Part shown: in pieces, positions 28,028 through 35,075 of the stretch
Layout: every line of letters begins with the position of its first letter
How positions within the stretch are numbered: the first letter of the stretch is position 1
From: Oxalobacteraceae bacterium
GTDB taxonomy: Bacteria; Pseudomonadota; Gammaproteobacteria; Burkholderiales; Burkholderiaceae_D
Assembly: GCA_030698225.1 (NCBI GenBank)
Contig: JAUYNR010000104.1
Coordinates: 1-64,000, forward strand
Direction of reading: 5' to 3'
Length of the DNA stretch: 64,000 nucleotides
Translations under genes and position numbers: made by a program
The notes under the pieces: model-generated
What the model saw: only the letters and a program-made list of their open reading frames with translations
What the model was told of the DNA's origin: nothing
Database searches by the model: none

Positions 28028-29065
28028 TCAGCCGCGGACTTCATACACGCCGAGCTTCTTGTGCAGCGGCGATTCGTCGGCAATGAACACGAATGCCGGG
28101 CTTTCGGTGGAGCGGTTCTTCAAAGTTATCGGTACGTAGCCGGGCGCACAGCAAGTGTCGGCTTCGGCCAGCGTGAACACGCTGTCATCGACGCTGACCT
28201 CACTGCTGCCTTCGATCTGGTGGAACACCATCGCCGGCGAGCGTGCGGGTAGCAGTAGCGTCTCCCCCGGGCGCAGCATCAGCGCCGAGTAACCGAGGAT
28301 GGCCTGACAATCTGCCCCGGTTTCCGGATTGACGTAGGCGACCTGCACCGCCTCGATACCGGGTTGGGCGACATCCAGAGCAAGCAACGCGGCACGCACT
28401 TCGACCCACGGATAACGCAGCATCGGGAAACGCTTGTCTGCACGCGCAAAAATCGGCGATGGCACGACCCCGCCGCGCTGGTAGGCGCGCTCGGTGGCCT
28501 CTGCGCTCACCATCTGGGCCTCGCCTTCGGTAACGTATGAGGCTTCCATGTAATACACCAGCGGCAGATCGAGCACGTCGAGCCACACCACGGGCACCGT
28601 GCCGTCATGGCCGTGTTCATGCCACAGGCCGGTCGGGGTCAGGATCAGGTCGCCGCGGCTCATCGGGCATTTCTCGCCATCGACGGTGGTGTAAGCGCCA
28701 TCGCCTTCGACGATCATGCGCACCGCGTTCGGTGTGTGCTTGTGCGCCGGTGCCCACTCGCCCGGCAACAGCAACTGCATGCCGAGATAGATCGACGAAC
28801 TGGCCTGCATTTTCTCTAAGCCGTGGCCGGGGTTCGCGAGCACCAGCACGCGACGTTCGGCCTTTTCGATCGGCGTCAGTTCTCCAGCCTGCAGCAGTAG
28901 CGGCCGCAATCCGGCATAAGACCAGTGGGTGGGACGGGTGCGACGGACGGGCTTCGTTGGTGGTAAAACCGAGCGCAGGCTGGGCCACAGCGGCACCAGA
29001 TTCTGCGCGGTGAGTGCTTGCCGGTATGCTTCAGGCAAGTCGTCGAGTCGACCTAGTTGTTTCAT
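28028..29065 (-). CDS. Gentisate 1,2-dioxygenase
   Basis: This Fe(II) cupin enzyme cleaves gentisate with O2 to maleylpyruvate. The protein has 345 residues and two cupin domains. The N-terminal one has the metal triad region PAHKHTPNAVRMIVEGDGAYTTVDGEK and LTPTGLWHEHGHDG (His ligands). The C-terminal cupin is catalytically silent. The start at 29065 has GGAGG 10 nt upstream. It is the promoter-proximal gene of the catabolic operon, divergent from the LysR gene. Confidence 0.93.
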   Translation of the reverse strand: MKQLGRLDDLPEAYRQALTAQNLVPLWPSLRSVLPPTKPVRRTRPTHWSYAGLRPLLLQAGELTPIEKAERRVLVLANPGHGLEKMQASSSIYLGMQLLLPGEWAPAHKHTPNAVRMIVEGDGAYTTVDGEKCPMSRGDLILTPTGLWHEHGHDGTVPVVWLDVLDLPLVYYMEASYVTEGEAQMVSAEATERAYQRGGVVPSPIFARADKRFPMLRYPWVEVRAALLALDVAQPGIEAVQVAYVNPETGADCQAILGYSALMLRPGETLLLPARSPAMVFHQIEGSSEVSVDDSVFTLAEADTCCAPGYVPITLKNRSTESPAFVFIADESPLHKKLGVYEVRG

Positions 29066-29207
29066 TTTGTCTGTTCCTCCATTGGGTGAATCACCTCCCG
29101 CCAAAGTCTGAAATTCTTTTATGGATCCGGACGGGCGGTGATCTAATGAGCCGGGTTAACTTTATCGGCGCATTCATATCTCGTAAATACAGCATATGGA
29201 ATAATAG

Positions 29208-29226
29208 CTATTCGAAAATCGAATAG
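29208..29226. promoter_or_regulatory. Perfect 7-bp inverted repeat in front of the LysR gene
   Basis: CTATTCG-AAAAT-CGAATAG lies 11 bp before the LysR start and overlaps its purine-rich ribosome site. The divergent layout and this position fit an autoregulatory site of the island's regulator. The other parts of the 170-bp divergent region show no second copy. Confidence 0.45.
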
Positions 29227-29237
29227 AGAGGCTCAAA

Positions 29238-30203
29238 ATGAGCATGCCCGATCTGCGCCTTCTGATGGTATTTGATGCAATTTACAAGGCGCGCAGCGTC
29301 AGCCGCGCCGCTGAAATACTGGAACTTGGCCAGCCAGCCGTCAGCATCGCGCTCGGAAAGCTGCGCGATCAGTTTTCCGACCCGCTGTTCGTGCGCACCT
29401 CGACTGGGATGGAGCCGACCCCGCTCGCCGAGGAGTTGCTACACCCGATCCGCAGCGCCCTCGACGCCGTCAACGGCATACTCGGACACCGCAGCGTATT
29501 TGACCCTGCGTCATCGAACCGCACCTTTCGCCTGTGCATGACAGACATCACGCATCTGGTGCTCCTGCCCAAGCTTTGGCGGCACCTGCGCGCAACGGCA
29601 CCGGGAATTCGAATCGACATCTCGCCGCTGTCCGATAACACGGGACGCGATCTCGAAACCGGAGATGCGGATCTGGCTGTCGGATTTATTCCTGACCTCG
29701 AAGCTGGGTTCTACCAGCAGGCGTTGTTCCGCCAGCATTACGTCTGTCTCGCCAGCGCGGACCATCCTCGCATTCATGGTGGTATTGATCTGCAGCAGTT
29801 CGAAGCTGAAGATCACGCGGTTTTTAGTACATCGGGCACCGGACATCGGATCATTAATCTGGAGATCGCCAGACAGGGCATCAAGCGGCGGATCGTGCTG
29901 AACATTCCGAATTTTCTCGGCGCAGCTTTTATCGTAGAACATACCGACCTGCTGATGACTATCCCGCGCCGACTCGGCGAACTGTTGCGTGGACGCGGCG
30001 AATTCAGCATCTTCCCAGTCCCGTTCCCACTACCTGAATATACGATCAAGCAGCATTGGCACGCGCGCTTCCATCACGACCCGGGGAATCGCTGGTTGCG
30101 TAGCACGATAGCTGAGCTGATGTCCGAGATGGGCGCGGATGGAGTGATTCAGGAAAAACCTGGTCAGGTGGCAGCGCGAAATTCGGCTGAATGTAATCGT
30201 TGA
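29238..30203 (+). CDS. LysR-family regulator of the gentisate operon
   Basis: The protein has 321 residues. The N-terminal winged helix (about 5-65) reads LRLLMVFDAIYKARSVSRAAEILELGQPAVSIALGKLR. The effector domain resembles the NahR/LinR/NagR branch: FRLCMTDITHLVLLPKLWRHLRATAPGI and DLAVGFIPDLEAGFYQQALF. It probably activates the divergent catabolic and transport genes when an aromatic acid is bound. The last ~20 residues run into sequence next to the IS66 remnant and look non-native, so the natural C-terminus may have been altered. Confidence 0.88.
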   Translation: MSMPDLRLLMVFDAIYKARSVSRAAEILELGQPAVSIALGKLRDQFSDPLFVRTSTGMEPTPLAEELLHPIRSALDAVNGILGHRSVFDPASSNRTFRLCMTDITHLVLLPKLWRHLRATAPGIRIDISPLSDNTGRDLETGDADLAVGFIPDLEAGFYQQALFRQHYVCLASADHPRIHGGIDLQQFEAEDHAVFSTSGTGHRIINLEIARQGIKRRIVLNIPNFLGAAFIVEHTDLLMTIPRRLGELLRGRGEFSIFPVPFPLPEYTIKQHWHARFHHDPGNRWLRSTIAELMSEMGADGVIQEKPGQVAARNSAECNR

Positions 30204-30246
30204 ATTCGACCACCTTGACCTTGTACCTCTTTTTTCAAGAATCGGC

Positions 30247-30790
30247 TTGATGCCCAGTTTGATCTGGTCGGCATAGGGGCCGGCACTGGTCCCGGCCGTA
30301 GTGCAGATTGAAGCAGCCTTGCTCGCGCAAGCAGTGCTGCATTTCGATGAAACGGGGCTGCGCCATGGCAAAACTTTGATGTGGATGCCCAGCGCCTCCA
30401 CAGCGAGTTTGACGTGGTATGGGGCGCACCCCAAACGCGGCAAAGATGCCATGACCGCATTCAATATCCTGCCGCGCTTTACCGGGGCCGCAGTGCATGA
30501 CGGCTTGCAGGCTTATCGTGAATATGACTGCCAACACGCATTGTGCAATGCGCACCATTTGCGCGAACTGATCTATGTCTTTGAGACCACCGGCCAGCAA
30601 TGGGCCCGTGACATGATGCAGTTGCTGTGCGTTGCCAAGGATGCGCGCGATGCCGGCACGTGCCGGACGCGACCTGGATACGCGATATCGACGATCAATA
30701 TCACGATCTGCTACGGCGCGGTTAATAGAGAATCCCGAACAACTGCGCCCACTGGGCCAACCCATTCGGCGCGGACGGATCAAACACATC
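30247..30790 (+). pseudogene. IS66-family transposase (TnpC) remnant
   Basis: The central part of the IS66 transposase is recognisable: ALLAQAVLHFDETGLR, TASLTWYGAHPKRGKDAM, LPRFTGAAVHDGLQAY, HALCNAHHLRELIYVFETTGQQWARDM. A TAG (30274-30276) interrupts the homologous upstream part. Around 30640-30725 the similarity jumps between frames at least three times (AGRDLD, then WIRDIDDQYHDLLRRG, then LIENPEQLRPLG). Both ends of the element and the DDE glutamate region are missing. It marks an old insertion at the border of the aromatic island. Confidence 0.88.
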
Positions 30791-30802
30791 CTCCATGGAA
30801 TC

Positions 30803-30985
30803 ATGCTTGAACCCATGCACCGGTTACACGACATCATCCCACCAGAATTGAGCTCTGAAATCAAGTTCGTTGTCGGATTTATCGGTCAAGCGTCTAATCG
30901 AATCGCCGAAGCAGATAGCTTCATTCAGATGGCAATTCAGGAGCTTGGCCTCGACATCGTCATCGACATCGAAAATGATGGCTAG
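30803..30985 (+). CDS. Small hypothetical protein next to the IS66 remnant
   Basis: A 60-codon frame starts at the ATG of a MLEPMHRLHD segment and ends at TAG. It is helical-looking, with SSEIKFVVGFIGQASNRIAEADSFIQMA and an acidic end. I do not recognise it and it does not resemble IS66. No good ribosome site precedes it. It could be a truncated resident gene whose 5' part was lost when the insertion decayed. Confidence 0.3.
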   Translation: MLEPMHRLHDIIPPELSSEIKFVVGFIGQASNRIAEADSFIQMAIQELGLDIVIDIENDG

Positions 30986-31055
30986 CCGTCGGTCAGGCGC
31001 GGAATACCCCCCAGAAACCACACACTTTCACTAGCTCCCAAAGGCAGACCTGACA

Positions 31056-31190
31056 TCAAACCCAAAAGGCCAGCTCTTCAGCCCGGACCTGTTGCCACTG
31101 CGCTTCTGTCAGCCCATGACTGCCATCGCAGTAATCGCGACGACCACAACCGCATCGGCCGATATCTTTTGAATTTTTCCGAACGCGCAT
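31056..31190 (-). CDS. CDGSH-type iron-sulfur mini-protein
   Basis: A 44-residue protein, too short for routine ORF cutoffs, reads basic at the start and then CGCGRRDYCDGSH (residues 13-25). The spacing C-x-C-x5-C-x3-H gives the three Cys and one His that bind a [2Fe-2S] cluster in the CDGSH/mitoNEET group. The gap between the second and third Cys is shorter than in mitoNEET. A helical tail (LTEAQWQQVRAEELAF) follows. A 22-bp perfect palindrome lies 36 bp upstream of the start. The partner and function are unknown. Confidence 0.65.
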   Translation of the reverse strand: MRVRKNSKDIGRCGCGRRDYCDGSHGLTEAQWQQVRAEELAFWV

Positions 31191-31512
31191 TTGATATTCC
31201 AATGGAAAAGCCGTTGATCATACCTCTGGCGTGGCCGGCCACGCCAGTGCGCTTTCCCGGAAGTGGATCATCAGATTGGTCTATTTGATATCCCGGCATT
31301 GAACGTTCACCCTGACCGGGCGGCTGCCACTTGGATAGATTCCGTAAACGGCACCTCTTCGATAAGCCAACCTCATCGTACGTGTCACTTTACGGCACCG
31401 TTATCTTTATTCGGAATCGTACTATCGACATGCAAAAAAATTCGTTCTCTTTATGTCTTTACGATGTGATTATTGAAGCTAATTAGTCAAATTTGTAATA
31501 AAGAGAGCCGAC
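31191..31512. other. Divergent intergenic region, CDGSH gene and cysT
   Basis: About 320 bp without a gene. It holds the 22-bp palindrome at 31226-31247 and a short TGAACGTTCA palindrome near 31300. An AT-rich stretch (31425-31505) before cysT probably contains the cys promoter. I cannot fix a -35/-10 pair. Confidence 0.45.
31226..31247. promoter_or_regulatory. Perfect 22-bp palindrome, GC-rich
   Basis: Arms CTGGCGTGGCC and GGCCACGCCAG join without a spacer. It sits upstream of the CDGSH mini-gene and about 265 bp before cysT. It could be a regulator site or a small cruciform; no T-run follows, so it is not a terminator. Confidence 0.45.
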
Positions 31513-32376
31513 ATGCAGCTTGCCATTGCCACCGCATCTGATAAAAGAACGCCGTTCCGGGTCATGCCCGGCTTCGGCCTTTCGCTCGGCTTCACGCTGT
31601 TTTACCTGGCGCTAATTGTGCTGATTCCGCTCTCTGCGGTGTTCCTGAAGACCTTCACGCTGACCCGGGATGCTTTCTGGGCGGCGGTCACTTCGGAACG
31701 TGTGGTGGCCTCGTACAAACTGACTTTCGGCGCATCGCTGCTGGCCGCCGCGCTGAATGTGGTGTTCGGCGGCATCGTGGCGTGGGTGCTGGTGCGTTAC
31801 CGATTTCCCGGCAAGAAGTTCATCGATGCGCTGGTCGATTTGCCGTTTGCATTGCCGACCGCGGTGGCCGGCATCGCGCTGACCGCGCTGTATGCACCGA
31901 ATGGCTGGATCGGACGCTTTCTGGAGCCGCTCGGCATCAAGGTGGCGTTCACGCCGCTCGGCGTGCTGATCGCGCTGACTTTCATCGGCCTGCCGTTCGT
32001 GATGCGCACCGTGCAACCGGTGCTGGAAGATGCCGAACGCGAACTGGAAGAAGCCGCCGCCAGCCTGGGTGCGAACCCGTGGCAGACTTTTTCGCGGGTG
32101 ATCTTTCCGACCGTTCTGCCGGCGCTGATGACCGGCTTTGCGCTGGCCTTTGCGCGCGCCACCGGCGAATACGGCTCCGTTATCTTCATCGCCGGCAATA
32201 TGCCGATGGTGTCGGAAATCACGCCGCTGTTCATCATCACCAAGCTGGAGCAGTACGACTATGCGGGCGCCACCGCGATTGCGGTGGTGATGCTGACCGC
32301 GTCGTTCCTGATGCTGCTTTTGATTAACGTTTTGCAGGCCTGGTCCCGCACGCGCGGCCGGTCCGGGAAAGCCTGA
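31513..32376 (+). CDS. cysT: Sulfate ABC transporter permease CysT
   Basis: The protein has 287 residues, an inner-membrane permease with six helices. [37 protein letters not shown] and the cytoplasmic EAA loop [53 protein letters not shown] are characteristic. It pairs with CysW to form the sulfate/thiosulfate channel. It starts a cysT-cysW-cysA operon; cysW begins 1 bp after its stop. Confidence 0.95.
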   Translation: MQLAIATASDKRTPFRVMPGFGLSLGFTLFYLALIVLIPLSAVFLKTFTLTRDAFWAAVTSERVVASYKLTFGASLLAAALNVVFGGIVAWVLVRYRFPGKKFIDALVDLPFALPTAVAGIALTALYAPNGWIGRFLEPLGIKVAFTPLGVLIALTFIGLPFVMRTVQPVLEDAERELEEAAASLGANPWQTFSRVIFPTVLPALMTGFALAFARATGEYGSVIFIAGNMPMVSEITPLFIITKLEQYDYAGATAIAVVMLTASFLMLLLINVLQAWSRTRGRSGKA

Positions 32377-32377
32377 G

Positions 32378-33295
32378 ATGCCGGCCACCACTGCCCCGCC
32401 ATACGCCGCACCGTTGCCGGCCGTCCAGGAAAAACGCGTTGAGCCAATCCATGTGCCGGCGGCCACGCTGGAACCGTTCTGGGTCCGCGCAGTGCTGATC
32501 GCAATTGTGCTGGCATTCCTGACCCTGTTCCTGTTCGTGCCGCTGCTGTCGGTGTTTGCCGAAGCGTTCAAGAAAGGCTGGCAAGCGTATCTGGCGGCGA
32601 TTACCGAGCCGGATGCGGTGTCGGCGATCAAGCTGACCTTGCTCACCGCCGTCATTGCGGTGCCGTTGAACCTGGTGTTCGGGGTCGCGGCATCCTGGTG
32701 CATCGCCAAATTCGAGTTTCGCGGCAAGAGCATTCTGCTGACGCTGATCGACTTGCCGTTTTCGGTGTCGCCGGTAATTTCCGGCCTGATCTATGTGCTG
32801 CTGTTCGGCGCCCAGGGCTGGCTCGGGCCGTGGCTGGCCGAGCATGACATCAGGATTTTGTTCGCGGTGCCCGGCATCGTGCTGGCGACGATCTTCGTCA
32901 CCTTCCCGTTTGTCGCGCGCGAACTGATCCCGCTGATGCAATCGCAAGGCAGCGAGGAGGAAGAAGCCGCGCTGGTGCTGGGCGCATCGGGCTTCAAGAC
33001 GTTCTGGCATGTGACGCTGCCGAACATCAAGTGGGGCTTGCTGTACGGTGTGATTCTCTGCAATGCGCGGGCGATGGGAGAGTTCGGCGCGGTGTCGGTG
33101 GTGTCCGGCCACATCCGCGGCGAAACCAACACGATTCCGCTGCAGGTCGAGATTCTCTATAACGAATACAACTTCGCCGCCTTCGCAGTCGCGTCGCTGC
33201 TGGCCTTGCTGGCACTGGTGACGCTGGCGTTGAAGTCGTTGATCGAGTGGCGCCTGGCGGACGCCGGCGCGGAACAATTCCAGGAGCAATCATGA
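32378..33295 (+). CDS. cysW: Sulfate ABC transporter permease CysW
   Basis: The protein has 305 residues, with an N-terminal cytoplasmic stretch of about 40 residues before the first helix. Six helices follow, with the EAA loop [72 protein letters not shown]. That run is the family hallmark. Its stop codon overlaps the cysA start (ATGA). Confidence 0.95.
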   Translation: MPATTAPPYAAPLPAVQEKRVEPIHVPAATLEPFWVRAVLIAIVLAFLTLFLFVPLLSVFAEAFKKGWQAYLAAITEPDAVSAIKLTLLTAVIAVPLNLVFGVAASWCIAKFEFRGKSILLTLIDLPFSVSPVISGLIYVLLFGAQGWLGPWLAEHDIRILFAVPGIVLATIFVTFPFVARELIPLMQSQGSEEEEAALVLGASGFKTFWHVTLPNIKWGLLYGVILCNARAMGEFGAVSVVSGHIRGETNTIPLQVEILYNEYNFAAFAVASLLALLALVTLALKSLIEWRLADAGAEQFQEQS

Positions 33296-34416
33296 GCATC
33301 GAAGTACGCAATATTCAAAAACAGTTCGGCAACTTTGTGGCTCTGAATGATGTGTCGCTCGATTTCCCGGCAGGGGAACTGACTGCGCTGCTGGGCCCGT
33401 CCGGCTGCGGCAAGACCACGCTGCTGCGCATCATCGCCGGGCTGGAACAGCCGGATCAGGGCCAGGTATTGCTCGACGGCGAGGATGCGTCGGCGCGCCA
33501 CGTGCGCGAGCGCCAGGTCGGCTTCGTGTTCCAGCACTATGCGCTGTTCAAGCACATGACGGTGTTCGAGAACATCGCGTTCGGGCTGCGCGTCAAGCCG
33601 CGCAATCTGCGGCCAAACGAAGCGCAGATACGCGACAAAGTCAGAAAATTTCTGGAACTGGTGCAACTCGACTGGCTGGCCGACCGCTATCCGCCGCAAC
33701 TGTCCGGCGGCCAGCGCCAGCGGATTGCGCTGGCGCGCGCGTTGGCGGTCGAGCCGCGCGTGCTGCTGCTGGACGAGCCGTTCGGCGCGCTGGACGCCAA
33801 GGTGCGCAAGGAGTTGCGGCGCTGGCTGCGGCGCTTGCACGACGAATTGCACGTCACCAGCATCTTCGTCACCCACGATCAGGAAGAGGCGCTGGAAGTG
33901 GCCGACCGGATCGTGCTGATGAACAAGGGCAATGTCGAGCAGGTCGGCACGCCGGGGGATGTGTACAACCATCCGGCTTCGCCCTTCGTATACGGTTTCC
34001 TGGGCAACGTTAACCTGTTCCACGGCCGCGTGCACGAAGGCGTGCTGGACGCGGGCGGCGTCACTTTCGATGCGCCCGGCCATGCCCAGGCACAGGATGC
34101 CTTTCCGGACGTGCGCATCGTATTGCAGCAAAGCGCGCCCGAGCATATCGCCGAGTGGGTATTGTCGGGCAAGACCGACATCGGCATTGCCACCGAAGGC
34201 CTGAGCCAGTTTCCGGACCTGGTTTCGTTCCCCTGCTACAGCTGGAGCCACCTGATCGTGGTGCCCCACGGGCATCCGCTATTGGCGCAAGCGAGCGTAA
34301 GAACGCTCCACGAAAGACGCCAAAAGCACCGAAGATCGGCACTGCGATGCATTTTTAAAAATAGGGAGTATGGCTATTTTCATAGCATCTTCCGCATAAT
34401 TTATATGCGCATATGA
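33292..34416 (+). CDS. cysA: Sulfate ABC transporter ATPase CysA, truncated and fused to a CysB fragment
   Basis: The first ~260 residues are a normal CysA ATPase: Walker [10 protein letters not shown], signature [16 protein letters not shown], Walker [12 protein letters not shown], switch His in [13 protein letters not shown]. The start is the ATG overlapping cysW, with AGGAG upstream. From about residue 264 the sequence changes to the effector domain of a CysB/Cbl LysR regulator ([36 protein letters not shown]). About 55 such residues are followed by a tail without homology whose last ~18 codons lie in repeat element D. Thus the CysA regulatory C-terminus and both ends of CysB are missing. 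The ATPase may still work. Confidence 0.88.
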   Translation: MSIEVRNIQKQFGNFVALNDVSLDFPAGELTALLGPSGCGKTTLLRIIAGLEQPDQGQVLLDGEDASARHVRERQVGFVFQHYALFKHMTVFENIAFGLRVKPRNLRPNEAQIRDKVRKFLELVQLDWLADRYPPQLSGGQRQRIALARALAVEPRVLLLDEPFGALDAKVRKELRRWLRRLHDELHVTSIFVTHDQEEALEVADRIVLMNKGNVEQVGTPGDVYNHPASPFVYGFLGNVNLFHGRVHEGVLDAGGVTFDAPGHAQAQDAFPDVRIVLQQSAPEHIAEWVLSGKTDIGIATEGLSQFPDLVSFPCYSWSHLIVVPHGHPLLAQASVRTLHERRQKHRRSALRCIFKNREYGYFHSIFRIIYMRI

Positions 34417-34436
34417 AATATACTGGCAGGTAATTA
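34364..34436 (+). repeat. AT-rich dispersed hairpin element, copy D
   Basis: GGGAGTATGGCTATTTTCAT box, then TCCGCATAATTTATATGCG, then a decayed last palindrome (AAATATACTGGCAGGTAATTA). It contains the stop codon of the cysA fusion and lies between two convergent genes. Confidence 0.72.
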
Positions 34437-34475
34437 TGATGCTGATCCGCGCTGCTTGCTCTTTTCAGTTTTCGG

Positions 34476-35066
34476 TTATTTCAACAGCCGCGCCAACTCG
34501 ACTGCGGTCTTGACTTGCATCTTGTCGAAAATGTGGGCGCGATGGACTTCGACCGTGCGCATGCTGATGCCGAGGTCGTCGGCAATGACCTTGTTCATTT
34601 TCCCTTCCAGGATCAGGTCCAGCACTTCGCGTTCGCGCGCCGACAGGGTTTCGAGGCGGCGATGGATCAGGGCCATGCTGCCGGCCTGCCTGGATATCTG
34701 CAACGCTTCCTGCGCCCGGTCCATCAGCTTGTTGTCATTCAGCGGCTTTTCGAAAAAATCGAAAGCACCGCGCTTCAAGGTATCTACCGCCATCGGCACA
34801 TCGCCGTGGCCGGTCAGGAAAATCACCGGCAGTTGGCGCGTCAATCCGCGCGCTGCCAGCAGATCGAACAGCGCAATGCCATTCATGTCGGGCATGCGGA
34901 CGTCGAGCAGCAGGCATTCCCCTTCCGCATCGAAGCTGGTCCTGCCGCCCAGCGCGGCCAGGAACTCGGCGGCGCTGGCATAGGCAGTGGCGGTGATCGC
35001 GCGCGATCTGGCCAGCCACAGCAGTGAATCGCGGATCACTTCTTCGTCATCGACTATGTGGAGCAT
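34476..35066 (-). CDS. Two-component response regulator, FixJ/DctR type
   Basis: The protein has 196 residues. The receiver domain has HIVDDEEVIRDSL, the phospho-Asp in LLLDVRMPDMNGI (about 54) and FLTGHGDVPMAV. A LuxR-type helix-turn-helix at the C-terminus includes LSAREREVLDLILEGKMNKVIADDLGISMRTVEVHRAHIF. It is encoded 9 bp after the sensor kinase and divergent from the TRAP genes at 37300. This matches the DctS/DctR systems that activate dctPQM. Confidence 0.92.
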   Translation of the reverse strand: MLHIVDDEEVIRDSLLWLARSRAITATAYASAAEFLAALGGRTSFDAEGECLLLDVRMPDMNGIALFDLLAARGLTRQLPVIFLTGHGDVPMAVDTLKRGAFDFFEKPLNDNKLMDRAQEALQISRQAGSMALIHRRLETLSAREREVLDLILEGKMNKVIADDLGISMRTVEVHRAHIFDKMQVKTAVELARLLK

Positions 35067-35075
35067 GCAGTTTCC

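Noticed and set aside
31078-31299. 73-codon minus-strand frame at the CDGSH locus
   Set aside because: It overlaps the CDGSH mini-gene in another frame, and the latter has the specific metal-ligand motif.
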